Of a stretch of DNA of 64,000 nucleotides, positions 1-8,149 are shown one piece after another. Below the pieces are notes generated by a model. The model worked only from the letters and a program-made list of their open reading frames with translations. It made no database searches and was not told the DNA's origin. The stretch's first letter is position 1; the number at the start of each line of letters is the position of its first letter. The DNA comes from Actinomycetales bacterium (GTDB lineage Bacteria > Actinomycetota > Actinomycetes > S36-B12). The translations under genes and the position numbers were made by a program. The stretch is taken from the NCBI GenBank assembly GCA_016125355.1, contig WGLX01000010.1:124001-188000 (forward strand). Reading direction: 5' to 3'.

Positions 1-82
1 CATCGCGGCGATTGGGGCCACCACGGTGAAAGCGGAGAAAGAGGACAATTGCCCCGGATTAGGAACAGCGGAGGCGGCCCGG

Positions 83-88
83 TAGCCT
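83..88 (+). promoter_or_regulatory. candidate -10 box of rpsA
   Basis: TAGCCT fits the actinobacterial TANNNT -10 pattern and would start transcription near position 95, leaving a leader of about 60 nt before rpsA. No convincing -35 hexamer is visible. The rest of bases 1-155 shows no recognisable gene. Confidence 0.35.
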
Positions 89-155
89 TGTGTGGTTTCG
101 CGCCCGCGGAACGCGTGCTCCCGCACGTCACTACTACGAAGAGATCCCCTACTTA

Positions 156-1613
156 ATGACCACGTCTACGAGTGCAGCACCCGCCCAGGTGGCGGTCAAC
201 GACATCGGTACCGCCGAGGACTTCATGGCGGCCGTCGATGCCACCATCAAGTACTTCAATGACGGCGACATCGTCGAGGGCACCATCGTCAAGGTGGACC
301 GCGACGAGGTCCTCCTCGACATCGGCTACAAGACCGAGGGCGTCATCCCCTCCCGTGAGCTGAGCATCAAGCACGATGTCGATCCCAGCGAGGTCGTCTC
401 CGTGGGTGACCACGTCGAGGCCCTCGTCCTCACCAAGGAGGACAAGGAAGGCCGGCTCATCCTCTCCAAGAAGCGCGCGCAGTACGAGCGCGCGTGGGGC
501 ACGATCGAGAAGATCAAGGACGAGGACGGCGTGGTCGAGGGTTCGGTCATCGAGGTCGTCAAGGGCGGCCTGATCCTGGACATCGGCCTTCGGGGCTTCC
601 TCCCTGCCTCCCTCGTCGAGATGCGCCGGGTCCGCGACCTGCAGCCGTACGTGGGCAAGACCCTCGAGGCCAAGATCATCGAGCTCGACAAGAACCGCAA
701 CAACGTGGTCCTGTCCCGCCGTGCCTGGCTCGAGCAGACCCAGAGCGAGGTCCGCCAGACCTTCCTCACCCAGCTGCAGAAGGGCCAGATCCGCAGCGGT
801 GTCGTCTCCTCGATCGTCAACTTCGGTGCCTTCGTCGATCTCGGCGGGGTGGACGGCCTCGTCCACGTCTCGGAGCTCTCCTGGAAGCACATCGACCACC
901 CGTCCGAGGTCGTCGAGGTGGGCCAGGAGGTCACCGTCGAGGTGCTCGACGTCGACATGGATCGCGAGCGCGTCTCGCTGTCCCTGAAGGCGACGCAGGA
1001 GGATCCGTGGCAGCACTTCGCCCGGACCCACCAGATCGGCCAGGTCGTGCCCGGCAAGGTCACCAAGCTCGTCCCGTTCGGCGCGTTCGTGCGCGTCGAG
1101 GAGGGCATCGAGGGCCTGGTGCACATCTCCGAGCTCGCCGAGCGTCACATCGAGCTGCCTGAGCAGATCGTCCAGGTCAACGACGACATCTTCGTCCGGG
1201 TCATCGACATCGACCTCGAGCGTCGTCGCATCTCGCTGTCGCTCAAGCAGGCCAACGACTCCGCCGACGGCGTTGCCGGCGAGGAGTTCGACCCCTACCT
1301 GTACGGCATGGCCCCGGCCTTCAACGAGGCGGGCGACTACATCGGTCCCGACGGCTTCGACCCCGAGACCGGCGAGTGGAAGCCCGGCTCCGAGGCACAG
1401 CGCGAGGAGTGGGAGCGGCAGTACGCCGAGGCCCATGCGCGGTGGGAGGCCCACCGCAAGCAGGTCGAGGACTCCAAGGCGGCCGAGCAGGCTGCCGCGC
1501 TCGAGTCCGGCGCAGAGATGTCGTCGTACTCCTCGGACTCGAATGAGGGGGCCGGCACGCTGGCGTCCGACGAGGCCCTGCAGGCCCTGCGCGACAAGCT
1601 CACGGGCGAGTAG
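156..1613 (+). CDS. rpsA: 30S ribosomal protein S1
   Basis: Ribosomal protein bS1 binds mRNA on the 30S subunit and helps place structured messages for initiation. The 485-residue protein has four S1 (OB-fold) repeats at about residues 37-107, 126-190, 209-279 and 296-366. The last two carry the classical FGAFV and GLVH(V/I)SEL signatures. A charged, low-complexity tail follows (about 370-485), as in other actinobacterial S1 proteins, which have four repeats rather than the six of E. coli. I chose ATG 156 because the 22 residues encoded upstream (GTG at 90) look like translated leader and actinobacterial S1 usually starts just before an acidic, Ala/Thr-rich N-terminus. A strong terminator follows, so the gene is probably its own unit. 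Confidence 0.96.
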   Translation: MTTSTSAAPAQVAVNDIGTAEDFMAAVDATIKYFNDGDIVEGTIVKVDRDEVLLDIGYKTEGVIPSRELSIKHDVDPSEVVSVGDHVEALVLTKEDKEGRLILSKKRAQYERAWGTIEKIKDEDGVVEGSVIEVVKGGLILDIGLRGFLPASLVEMRRVRDLQPYVGKTLEAKIIELDKNRNNVVLSRRAWLEQTQSEVRQTFLTQLQKGQIRSGVVSSIVNFGAFVDLGGVDGLVHVSELSWKHIDHPSEVVEVGQEVTVEVLDVDMDRERVSLSLKATQEDPWQHFARTHQIGQVVPGKVTKLVPFGAFVRVEEGIEGLVHISELAERHIELPEQIVQVNDDIFVRVIDIDLERRRISLSLKQANDSADGVAGEEFDPYLYGMAPAFNEAGDYIGPDGFDPETGEWKPGSEAQREEWERQYAEAHARWEAHRKQVEDSKAAEQAAALESGAEMSSYSSDSNEGAGTLASDEALQALRDKLTGE

Positions 1614-1639
1614 CAGCAGCGCACGCACAACAGCACTCC

Positions 1640-1675
1640 AGGAGAGGCTCGGCCCGGATGGGCCGGGCCTCTCCT
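1640..1675 (+). terminator. rpsA terminator hairpin
   Basis: A 16-bp stem (1640-1655 with 1660-1675, one G-U pair) closes a GGAT tetraloop. It lies 26 nt after the rpsA stop and just before the coaE promoter. There is no long T-run, which is usual for high-GC actinobacterial terminators. Confidence 0.85.
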
Positions 1676-1681
1676 GCGTCC

Positions 1682-1687
1682 TAGGCT
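1682..1687 (+). promoter_or_regulatory. leaderless-type -10 box of coaE
   Basis: TAGGCT ends exactly 6 nt before the coaE ATG at 1694. In Actinobacteria this spacing puts the transcription start on the A of the start codon, so the coaE mRNA is predicted to be leaderless. There is no Shine-Dalgarno sequence in the gap. Confidence 0.65.
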
Positions 1688-1693
1688 TGATCC

Positions 1694-2308
1694 ATGATCC
1701 GCGTCGGACTCACGGGGGGCATCGGCTCAGGCAAGTCCACGGTGGCCAGGATGCTCGCCGACTGCGGCGCCGCCGTCGTCGACGCGGACCAGATCGCCCG
1801 CGACCTCGTGGAGCCCGGCGGGGAGGCCCTCGCGGAACTGGTGACCGAGTTCGGGCCGCGGATCCTGCAGGCGGACGGCTCCCTCAGCCGGGCCGAGCTG
1901 GCCGCCCTCGCCTTCAGCGACCCCAAGGCCACGGAGCGGCTCAATGCGATCATGCACCCGCTCATCCGGGCAGAGGCGCATCGGCGCCTGGCCGGCTACT
2001 CGGCCGCCCCCGTGGTCGTCTACGACATGCCCCTGCTCGTCGAGACCGGCCAGCGCGATCTTGTCGACCTCGTGGTGGTGGTGGACGTGCCCGAGGAGGT
2101 CCAGCGGGACCGGGCTGTGCGGCTCCGGGGACTCGACGAGGCCGATGTACGCCGCCGGATGGAGGTCCAGGCCACGCGCCAGGATCGGCTCGCCGCCGCG
2201 GACGTCGTGATCGACAACAGCGGCTCCACGGAGGACACGCAGGTCCAGGTGGACGCCCTCTGGCGGCGGCTCACGATGTCGGCCGGATCCACTAGCGTGG
2301 AAGGGTGA
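1694..2308 (+). CDS. coaE: dephospho-CoA kinase
   Basis: CoaE phosphorylates the 3'-hydroxyl of dephospho-CoA with ATP, the last step of coenzyme A synthesis. The 204-residue protein has the P-loop GGIGSGKST at residues 8-16, followed by the family pattern [14 protein letters not shown]. Length is typical of single-domain CoaE; some actinobacterial enzymes carry a C-terminal extension that is absent here. The position after rpsA and before uvrB is the usual actinobacterial order. The gene begins at a leaderless-type promoter, and its last codons contain the promoter and start codon of uvrB (GTGA overlap). Confidence 0.95.
   Translation: MIRVGLTGGIGSGKSTVARMLADCGAAVVDADQIARDLVEPGGEALAELVTEFGPRILQADGSLSRAELAALAFSDPKATERLNAIMHPLIRAEAHRRLAGYSAAPVVVYDMPLLVETGQRDLVDLVVVVDVPEEVQRDRAVRLRGLDEADVRRRMEVQATRQDRLAAADVVIDNSGSTEDTQVQVDALWRRLTMSAGSTSVEG
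2293..2298 (+). promoter_or_regulatory. leaderless-type -10 box of uvrB inside coaE
   Basis: TAGCGT lies within the 3' end of coaE and ends 6 nt before the uvrB GTG (2305). It predicts a leaderless uvrB transcript in addition to read-through from coaE. No LexA box is visible next to it. Confidence 0.55.
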
Positions 2309-4374
2309 CGCGCCCGGTAACCGACCTCCAGCGGAAGGTCGCTCCCTTCACCGTCCGCGCGCCCTACCAGCCGTCCGGCGACCAGCCGGAGGCCATCGCG
2401 GAGATCGCGCGGCGCATCCGAGCCGGGGAGCAGGATGTCGTCCTCCTGGGTGCGACCGGCACCGGCAAGAGCGCCACCACCGCGTGGCTCGTCGAGGAGC
2501 TGCAGCGCCCGACCCTGGTCATGGCGCCGAACAAGACGCTGGCGGCGCAGCTGACGGCCGAGTTCAAGGAGTTGCTGCCGGACAACGCGGTCGAGTACTT
2601 CGTCTCGTACTACGACTACTACCAGCCCGAGGCGTACATCCCGCAGAGCGATACCTACATCGAGAAGGACTCCTCGATCAATGAGGAGGTCGAGCGGCTG
2701 CGCCACTCGGCGACCAACAGCCTGCTCACGCGGCGGGACTGCCTCGTGGTCGCCTCGGTGTCGGCGATCTACGGCCTGGGCACCCCGCAGGAGTACGTCG
2801 ACCGGATGGTGCGGCTGCGCGTGGGGGAGGACTACGACCGGGAGCGGCTCCTCAGGGCGCTCGTCGACATCCAGTACACGCGCAACGACATGTCCTTCCA
2901 GCGCGGCACCTTCCGCGTGCGCGGGGACACGATCGAGGTGTTCCCGGTGTACGAGGAGCACCCGGTGCGGATCGAGATGTTCGGTGACGAGATCGAGCGG
3001 CTCATGACCCTCCATCCCGTCACCGGCGAGATCCTCACCGAGGACGAGGAGATGTACGTCTTCCCGGCCTCCCACTACGTGGCCGGCCCCGAGCGCATGG
3101 AGCGGGCCATCGCAGGTATCGAGGGCGAGCTCGAGGAGCGCCTCGCCGAGCTCGAGCGACAGGGCAAGCTCCTCGAGGCGCAGCGCCTGCGCATGCGCAC
3201 GACGTACGACATCGAGATGATGCGCCAGGTCGGCTCCTGCGCAGGCATCGAGAACTACTCCCGCCACATCGACGGCCGCGAGGCCGGGAGCGCCCCGAAC
3301 TGCCTGCTCGACTACTTCCCCGAGGACTTCCTCCTCGTCATCGACGAGTCCCACGTCACGGTGCCCCAGATCGGGGCGATGTACGAGGGCGACATGAGCC
3401 GCAAGCGCACCCTCGTCGAGCATGGCTTCCGCCTCCCCAGCGCGGTCGACAACCGACCGCTCCGCTGGGACGAGTTCGTCGAGCGCATCGGCCAGACCGT
3501 CTACCTCTCCGCGACGCCGGGACCCTACGAGCTGACCAAGGTTGAAGGAGACGTCGTCGAGCAGGTGATCCGCCCCACCGGGCTCGTCGATCCGGAGATC
3601 GTCGTTAAGCCGACGACCGGCCAGATCGACGACCTCATGGGGGAGATCAAGGACCGGGCCGAGCGCGGCGAGCGGGTCCTGGTGACCACCCTGACCAAGC
3701 GCATGGCCGAGGACCTGACCGACTACCTCCTCGAGAACGGGGTCCGAGTCCAGTACTTGCACTCCGACGTGGACACCCTCCGCCGCGTCGAGTTGCTGCG
3801 CGAGCTGCGCATGGGCGTCTTCGACGTGCTGGTCGGCATCAACCTGCTCCGCGAGGGGCTCGACCTGCCGGAGGTGTCCCTCGTCGCGATCCTCGACGCG
3901 GACAAGGAGGGCTTCCTGCGCTCCGAGACCTCGCTGATCCAGACCATCGGACGTGCCGCCCGCAATGTGTCGGGCCAGGTGCACATGTACGCGGACACGA
4001 TCACGCCCTCCATGCAGCGGGCCATCGACGAGACCGCCCGACGCCGGGCCAAGCAGGTCGCCTACAACGAGGCCATGGGCATCGATCCGCAGCCCCTGCG
4101 CAAGAAGATCGCCGACATCACCGACCTGCTGGCTCGCGAGGACGCCGATACCGAGCGGCTGCTGGCGGCGTCCGAGTCCTCGTCGAAGGGCCGCCGCAAG
4201 GCATCGGGCCGCTCGCTCGCGGCTGACGAGCTGACCCGCCTGATCGAGGACCTGACCGCCCAGATGCATGAGGCCGCCGGCGAGCTGCAGTTCGAGCTGG
4301 CTGCCCGACTCAGAGACGAGGTCGCAGACCTGAAGAAGGAACTTCGCGGAATGCGCGAGGCGGGTACGGCCTGA
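2305..4374 (+). CDS. uvrB: excinuclease ABC subunit B
   Basis: UvrB is the damage-verifying helicase of nucleotide excision repair; it is loaded by UvrA and then bound by UvrC. The 689-residue protein has Walker A GATGTGKS (49-56), the tyrosine-rich beta-hairpin region around [13 protein letters not shown] (near 105-120), the DESH box, helicase motifs with QTIGRAARN, and a C-terminal UVR domain for UvrC contact. The GTG start overlaps the coaE stop as GTGA and has its own leaderless-type promoter. uvrA and uvrC are also in this window but in separate units. The stop overlaps the next start by one base (TGATG), coupling uvrB to terC. Confidence 0.97.
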   Translation: MTRPVTDLQRKVAPFTVRAPYQPSGDQPEAIAEIARRIRAGEQDVVLLGATGTGKSATTAWLVEELQRPTLVMAPNKTLAAQLTAEFKELLPDNAVEYFVSYYDYYQPEAYIPQSDTYIEKDSSINEEVERLRHSATNSLLTRRDCLVVASVSAIYGLGTPQEYVDRMVRLRVGEDYDRERLLRALVDIQYTRNDMSFQRGTFRVRGDTIEVFPVYEEHPVRIEMFGDEIERLMTLHPVTGEILTEDEEMYVFPASHYVAGPERMERAIAGIEGELEERLAELERQGKLLEAQRLRMRTTYDIEMMRQVGSCAGIENYSRHIDGREAGSAPNCLLDYFPEDFLLVIDESHVTVPQIGAMYEGDMSRKRTLVEHGFRLPSAVDNRPLRWDEFVERIGQTVYLSATPGPYELTKVEGDVVEQVIRPTGLVDPEIVVKPTTGQIDDLMGEIKDRAERGERVLVTTLTKRMAEDLTDYLLENGVRVQYLHSDVDTLRRVELLRELRMGVFDVLVGINLLREGLDLPEVSLVAILDADKEGFLRSETSLIQTIGRAARNVSGQVHMYADTITPSMQRAIDETARRRAKQVAYNEAMGIDPQPLRKKIADITDLLAREDADTERLLAASESSSKGRRKASGRSLAADELTRLIEDLTAQMHEAAGELQFELAARLRDEVADLKKELRGMREAGTA

Positions 4375-5342
4375 TGGACGTCTCTCCGTGGCTGTGGACG
4401 GCCACGGTGCTCGGCCTCGTGGCCATCATCGTGGTGGACCTGCTGGTCTCCGATCGACCGGGGGCGGTCTTCGGCGCCAAGCAGGCACTGCGATGGGTGA
4501 TCGTCTACGTGAGCCTGGCGGCCCTGTTCGCGGTGTTCGTGGGGTGGTACTTCGGTGCGACCTACGCGGGTGAGTTCGTCGCCGGCTACCTGACCGAGTA
4601 CTCGCTGAGCGTCGACAACCTGTTCGTGTTCATGGTCATCATGGCGGCGTTCGTGGTTCCCGAGGAGCTGCGGCATCGGGTCCTGCTGGTGGGCATCGTC
4701 ATCGCACTGGTGCTCCGAGCCGTGCTCATCCTGGCGGGCGCGGCCCTGATCGAGCGCTTCGCCGGTACCTTCTTCCTGTTCGGGGCCTTCCTGCTCTTCA
4801 CCGCGTGGAAGGTCTGGGTCGCCGACGAGGACGCGGAGCCGGACCCCAACGGCAACGGGCTCGTCCGGTGGGTGGGCGCGCACGTGCCGACCTCGCCCCA
4901 CTATGACGGTCACCGGTTCGTCACCCTCGTGGCCGGTCGCAAGGCGCTCACGCCGATGGCGCTGGTCATGCTCGCCATCGGCACCACCGACCTGCTCTTC
5001 GCGCTCGACAGCATCCCCGCCGTGTTCGGGATCACCAGCGAGGCCTACCTCGTCTTCACCGTCAACGCCTTCGCCCTGATGGGCCTGCGCCAGCTCTACT
5101 TCCTGCTGCAGGGGGTGCTGGGGAGGCTGGAGTACCTGAACCGGGGCCTGGCGGTCATCCTCGCGTTCATCGGGGTCAAGCTCGTCCTGGAGGCCGGGCA
5201 CAAGGTGCTCGGATGGGAGGTGCCGACCATCCCGATCTGGTTCTCCCTGCTGTTCATCGTCGTGGTGCTGGGGGTCACGGCAGGAGTTAGCCTGTATAGG
5301 ACGCGCGATGCCGCGTCACGACCTGACACCGAGGAAGGCTGA
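4374..5342 (+). CDS. TerC family integral membrane protein (copy 1)
   Basis: TerC proteins are multi-pass membrane proteins linked to tellurite resistance and, in better-studied members, to Mn2+ efflux and metal loading of exported proteins. The 322-residue sequence has about eight hydrophobic segments and both acidic family motifs: SVDNLFVF (about 78-85) and TTDLLFALDSIPAVFG (about 204-219). It overlaps the uvrB stop by one base and is followed 2 nt later by a paralogue. The substrate cannot be told from sequence; Mn2+ is an inference from the family. No yybP-ykoY-type leader is present because the gene is translationally coupled to uvrB. Confidence 0.88.
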   Translation: MDVSPWLWTATVLGLVAIIVVDLLVSDRPGAVFGAKQALRWVIVYVSLAALFAVFVGWYFGATYAGEFVAGYLTEYSLSVDNLFVFMVIMAAFVVPEELRHRVLLVGIVIALVLRAVLILAGAALIERFAGTFFLFGAFLLFTAWKVWVADEDAEPDPNGNGLVRWVGAHVPTSPHYDGHRFVTLVAGRKALTPMALVMLAIGTTDLLFALDSIPAVFGITSEAYLVFTVNAFALMGLRQLYFLLQGVLGRLEYLNRGLAVILAFIGVKLVLEAGHKVLGWEVPTIPIWFSLLFIVVVLGVTAGVSLYRTRDAASRPDTEEG

Positions 5343-5344
5343 AC

Positions 5345-6373
5345 GTGGAGGTAACCCTCGGCCTGTGGGCCGTCACGATCCTGGGCATCGCCGTCCTGAT
5401 CGTCCTGGACTTCGTCACCGTCAGCCGCAAGCCGCACGAGGTCATGTTCAAGGAGGCGCTGGCCTGGTCGATCTTCTACATCGGGATCGCGGTGGCGTTC
5501 GGCGTCGCCATGTGGGTCTGGCAGGGCGGCGACATCGGGACGCAGTACTTCGCGGCCTACCTCGTGGAGAAGTCACTCAGCGTCGACAATCTGTTCGTCT
5601 TCATCATCATCCTGACGCAGTTCGCGGTACCCGCAGACCTGCACCAGCGCGTACTGCTCGTGGGCGTGGTGCTTGCCCTGATCATGCGGGCGGTGTTCAT
5701 CGCGATCGGCGCGGCCGCCCTCGCCGCATTCGCCTTCACCTTCGTGATCTTCGGCGCGATCCTGATCTGGACGGGCATCCAGCTGGCTCGCCACCGCAAC
5801 GAGGATCCCGAGCCGCAGGACAATGTCGTCGTCCGCGTCGTGCGCCGCCGCTTCCTGGTCAGCGAGCAGTACGACGGCACGAGGCTGTTCACGAGAATCG
5901 ACGGGCGCCGGGCGATCACCCCCTTGCTGCTCGTGATGATCGCGATCGGCTCGACCGATCTGCTCTTCGCCCTCGACTCCATTCCGGCGACCTTCGGGGT
6001 CACGCAGATCCCGTACCTGGTGTTCGCGGCGAACGCCTTCGCGCTCCTCGGCCTGAGAGCGCTGTACTTCCTGCTCAAGGGCCTGCTCGACAAGCTCGTC
6101 TACCTGTCGACCGGGCTGTCGGTCATCCTCGTGTTCATCGGGGTGAAGCTGGTCCTGACCTACCTGCACGAGGTCAACCCGTCCATCCCGCACATCACGA
6201 CCCTGCAGAGCCTGGCGTTTATCCTCATCGTGCTCACCGTGGTCACGGTTGCGTCCTGGTGGAAGGTGCGTCGCGACCCGACGGCGGTCGCCCACGCGGG
6301 CAGGGTCACGGCGGAGCACCATGGAGTGGAGACCAATCGGGCCATGCCCGAGGCGGAAGGAGACCGGCCGTGA
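5345..6373 (+). CDS. TerC family integral membrane protein (copy 2)
   Basis: This 342-residue paralogue of the preceding protein keeps the same layout and motifs (SVDNLFVFIIILTQF and STDLLFALDSIPATFG) but differs widely between motifs. The pair is therefore an old tandem duplication, not a recent one. It starts at GTG 5345, two bases after the upstream stop, with a gaggaaggctgaac ribosome site. Its C-terminal cytosolic tail (about 310-342) is charged and unconserved. It overlaps the next gene by four bases (GTGA). The two copies may act together or have different metal preferences; the sequence does not decide this. Confidence 0.88.
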   Translation: MEVTLGLWAVTILGIAVLIVLDFVTVSRKPHEVMFKEALAWSIFYIGIAVAFGVAMWVWQGGDIGTQYFAAYLVEKSLSVDNLFVFIIILTQFAVPADLHQRVLLVGVVLALIMRAVFIAIGAAALAAFAFTFVIFGAILIWTGIQLARHRNEDPEPQDNVVVRVVRRRFLVSEQYDGTRLFTRIDGRRAITPLLLVMIAIGSTDLLFALDSIPATFGVTQIPYLVFAANAFALLGLRALYFLLKGLLDKLVYLSTGLSVILVFIGVKLVLTYLHEVNPSIPHITTLQSLAFILIVLTVVTVASWWKVRRDPTAVAHAGRVTAEHHGVETNRAMPEAEGDRP

Positions 6374-6807
6374 GGGCACTCGTCGTGTCGTTGGCGCTGG
6401 CCGGTGTGGCGCTCGCGGGCTGCGGCGGCGGGTCGGCCGCGTCCTCGGAGACGGCCGGACCGGCCTCGAGTGTGGCCTCCGCCCCTGCGGGGTCCGGCGC
6501 CGCCAACGCGGGGCAGACGGCCGCGGCGTGCGACGAGATCAATCGGCTGACCCGGGAGCAGATCAAGGGGCTGACCGACGATTCGCCCGATCACTGGCAG
6601 GCGTTCGCGTTCTCCCTCCAGACGATGGCCGACGCCTCCAGCGACCCCGAGTTCCAGGGTGCGCTGACCGACCTGGCCACCGCCGCGCTCACCGCATCGG
6701 ATGACCTGGCCAGCGGCACCCCCGTCGGCAAGGCGACATCGGGCTTCCTGGACGCCGTGCCCGCGGTCGATCACTTCTGCAAGCTCGCGGGCAAGCCGCT
6801 GGTCTAG
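6370..6807 (+). CDS. small predicted lipoprotein, function unknown
   Basis: I do not recognise this 145-residue protein. It opens with a short lipoprotein signal (RALVVSLALAGVALAGC) whose lipobox LAGC places the lipidated cysteine at residue 18. A Ser/Ala/Gly-rich linker follows to about residue 50, then a roughly 90-residue helical domain with two cysteines (near 52 and 138) that could form one disulfide. The GTG start overlaps the terC stop as GTGA, so it belongs to the coaE-uvrB-terC-terC unit. The mature domain would sit on the outer face of the membrane. A role alongside the TerC proteins is only suggested by the coupling. Confidence 0.75.
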   Translation: MRALVVSLALAGVALAGCGGGSAASSETAGPASSVASAPAGSGAANAGQTAAACDEINRLTREQIKGLTDDSPDHWQAFAFSLQTMADASSDPEFQGALTDLATAALTASDDLASGTPVGKATSGFLDAVPAVDHFCKLAGKPLV

Positions 6808-6815
6808 GGAACGGG

Positions 6816-6833
6816 CTCCGCGACTCTGCGGAG
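6816..6833. terminator. possible bidirectional terminator
   Basis: CTCCGC and GCGGAG (6816-6821, 6828-6833) form a 6-bp stem with a 6-nt loop in the 32-bp gap between two convergent genes. GG and CC bases outside the stem could lengthen it after one bulged base. Confidence 0.45.
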
Positions 6834-6839
6834 ACCAGA

Positions 6840-7364
6840 TCACAACAGGCAGTAGTAGATGCGCGGGTCGATGGGGTAGGTGTGCGTGGCCGTGCCTCCA
6901 CCGTGCGCATCGCAGAGCGACTGGGCTGCCCCCTGGCTGTCCGCCAGGACGAACACCACGAAGATGAAGCCGCCGCCGGCTGTCGTGCAGGCCGCATCCG
7001 GGAAGGTCGCCGTGTCCGCGGGCAGCCAGTCCGTCCCCGTGAAGTCGAGCCACTGGGTGTCGGTGAGCTGCGCGCACTCGGTCGTGACCATGGAGGCAGA
7101 CCCGGAGTCTGTCGCCCAGGTGATGGACCGTTCGCAGACCCAGCCGCCTTCACCGTTGTTCGGCCACTGTGCCCACGACGGTGCCCACGAGGACCACCCG
7201 GTGGCCTCGCCATCTGAGGCCGGCAGGGCGCACGGCGCATCGGCGCTCGTCCTCTGCACCTGCTGCAGCCACACCTGGTTCGCCGACGCGGGGGAAGCTC
7301 CCACGAGCCCGAACCCGGCCGTGATCACCGCTGCCGCCGCGGCCATCCAACGCCTCACGTGCAT
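6840..7364 (-). CDS. secreted cysteine-containing protein, function unknown
   Basis: I recognise no family. The 174-residue protein has a clear Sec signal peptide: basic start (MHVRRW), hydrophobic core and a likely cut after ASPASA at residue 28. The mature part is rich in Trp, Thr and Ser, has no membrane segment and contains six cysteines, enough for three disulfides. One hydrophobic stretch (GGGFIFVVFVLA) looks like a buried strand. It is transcribed toward the lipoprotein gene and stands alone. Starting at ATG 7364 places the basic residues correctly; an internal ATG (codon 7) would weaken the signal. It may be a small exported binding or inhibitor-like protein, but nothing shows this. 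Confidence 0.65.
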   Translation of the reverse strand: MHVRRWMAAAAAVITAGFGLVGASPASANQVWLQQVQRTSADAPCALPASDGEATGWSSWAPSWAQWPNNGEGGWVCERSITWATDSGSASMVTTECAQLTDTQWLDFTGTDWLPADTATFPDAACTTAGGGFIFVVFVLADSQGAAQSLCDAHGGGTATHTYPIDPRIYYCLL

Positions 7365-7458
7365 CTGAAGCCCCGTCTCGCCCTAGATCCCACCCCCATG
7401 GCGGATCGCTGGCGGGAAGGTAGCACCACGAGCCGTCCCTGGGCGGCCATCTGGTGAA

Positions 7459-8109
7459 CTACCAGCCGCGCTCGCGCCACTCGGCCAGGGCTGGCCGCTC
7501 AGCGCCCACGGTGGTGTCGTAGCCGTGCCCCGGGTAGATCCACGTCTCGTCGGGCAGCGGGTCGAACAGCCGCTCGACGACCCCGGCATAGAGGCTCTCG
7601 AAATCCTCCGGGGTCGTCGTCTTCCCCACGCCGCCCGGGAACAGGCAGTCGCCCGTGATGACGTGCGGAGGTCCCTCCGGGTCGTCGTACTTCAGGGCCG
7701 CGGAGCCCGGGGTGTGGCCGACCAGGTGGATCACCTCGAGCTGGCAGGTGCCCACCGGGACGAGGTCGCCGTCGGTGAGGAGGATGTCGGTCGGTACTGG
7801 GATGCCGGGGGCGTCGAGGGCGTGGGCCGCGGTGAGGGCACCGGTGCGCGCGACGATCTCCGCGAGGGCCTGCCAGTGGTCCGGGTGCCGATGCGTGGTG
7901 AGCACCATCGAGATGCCATCGGGGCCGATGAGGTCCATGATCCGGTCGGGATCCGCCGCGGCGTCCACGAGGACCTGGGCGCCGGTCTCCCGGCACCGCA
8001 GCAGGTAGACGTTGTTGTCGTACGGCCCGACCGCGAGCTTGCTGATGATCAGATGACCCAGTTCGTGAACGTCAGCGGGACCGCCTACGCTGACTCGGCC
8101 GGTGTACAT
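7459..8109 (-). CDS. metallo-beta-lactamase fold hydrolase (glyoxalase II-like)
   Basis: This 216-residue protein belongs to the glyoxalase II/MBL-fold superfamily. It has the metal-binding motif HRHPDH (73-78), a second metal histidine in GHTPGS, the bridging aspartate region ITGDCLF, and a last histidine in YPGHG. Such enzymes hydrolyse thioesters or related substrates using two Zn2+ or Fe ions; the substrate here is unknown. I chose ATG 8109 because TACCCT ends 6 nt upstream, a leaderless-type promoter, and because upstream in-frame codons read through the uvrA promoter region. It is divergent from uvrA with 40 bp between the starts, as is common in Actinobacteria. Confidence 0.88.
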   Translation of the reverse strand: MYTGRVSVGGPADVHELGHLIISKLAVGPYDNNVYLLRCRETGAQVLVDAAADPDRIMDLIGPDGISMVLTTHRHPDHWQALAEIVARTGALTAAHALDAPGIPVPTDILLTDGDLVPVGTCQLEVIHLVGHTPGSAALKYDDPEGPPHVITGDCLFPGGVGKTTTPEDFESLYAGVVERLFDPLPDETWIYPGHGYDTTVGAERPALAEWRERGW

Positions 8110-8115
8110 GGCAGC

Positions 8116-8121
8116 AGGGTA
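8116..8121 (-). promoter_or_regulatory. leaderless-type -10 box of the MBL-fold gene
   Basis: On the minus strand TACCCT ends 6 nt before ATG 8109, predicting a leaderless transcript divergent from uvrA. Confidence 0.55.
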
Positions 8122-8149
8122 GGCCCTGGTCCGCAGGAGTGGGTGAGAA

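Noticed and set aside
2020..4269. Long minus-strand open frame opposite uvrB
   Set aside because: No motif and no promoter or ribosome site; uvrB is secure.
8050..8064. GTTCGTGAACG near uvrA as an SOS box
   Set aside because: The half-sites are in the wrong order (GTTC before GAAC) and it lies inside the divergent MBL gene.
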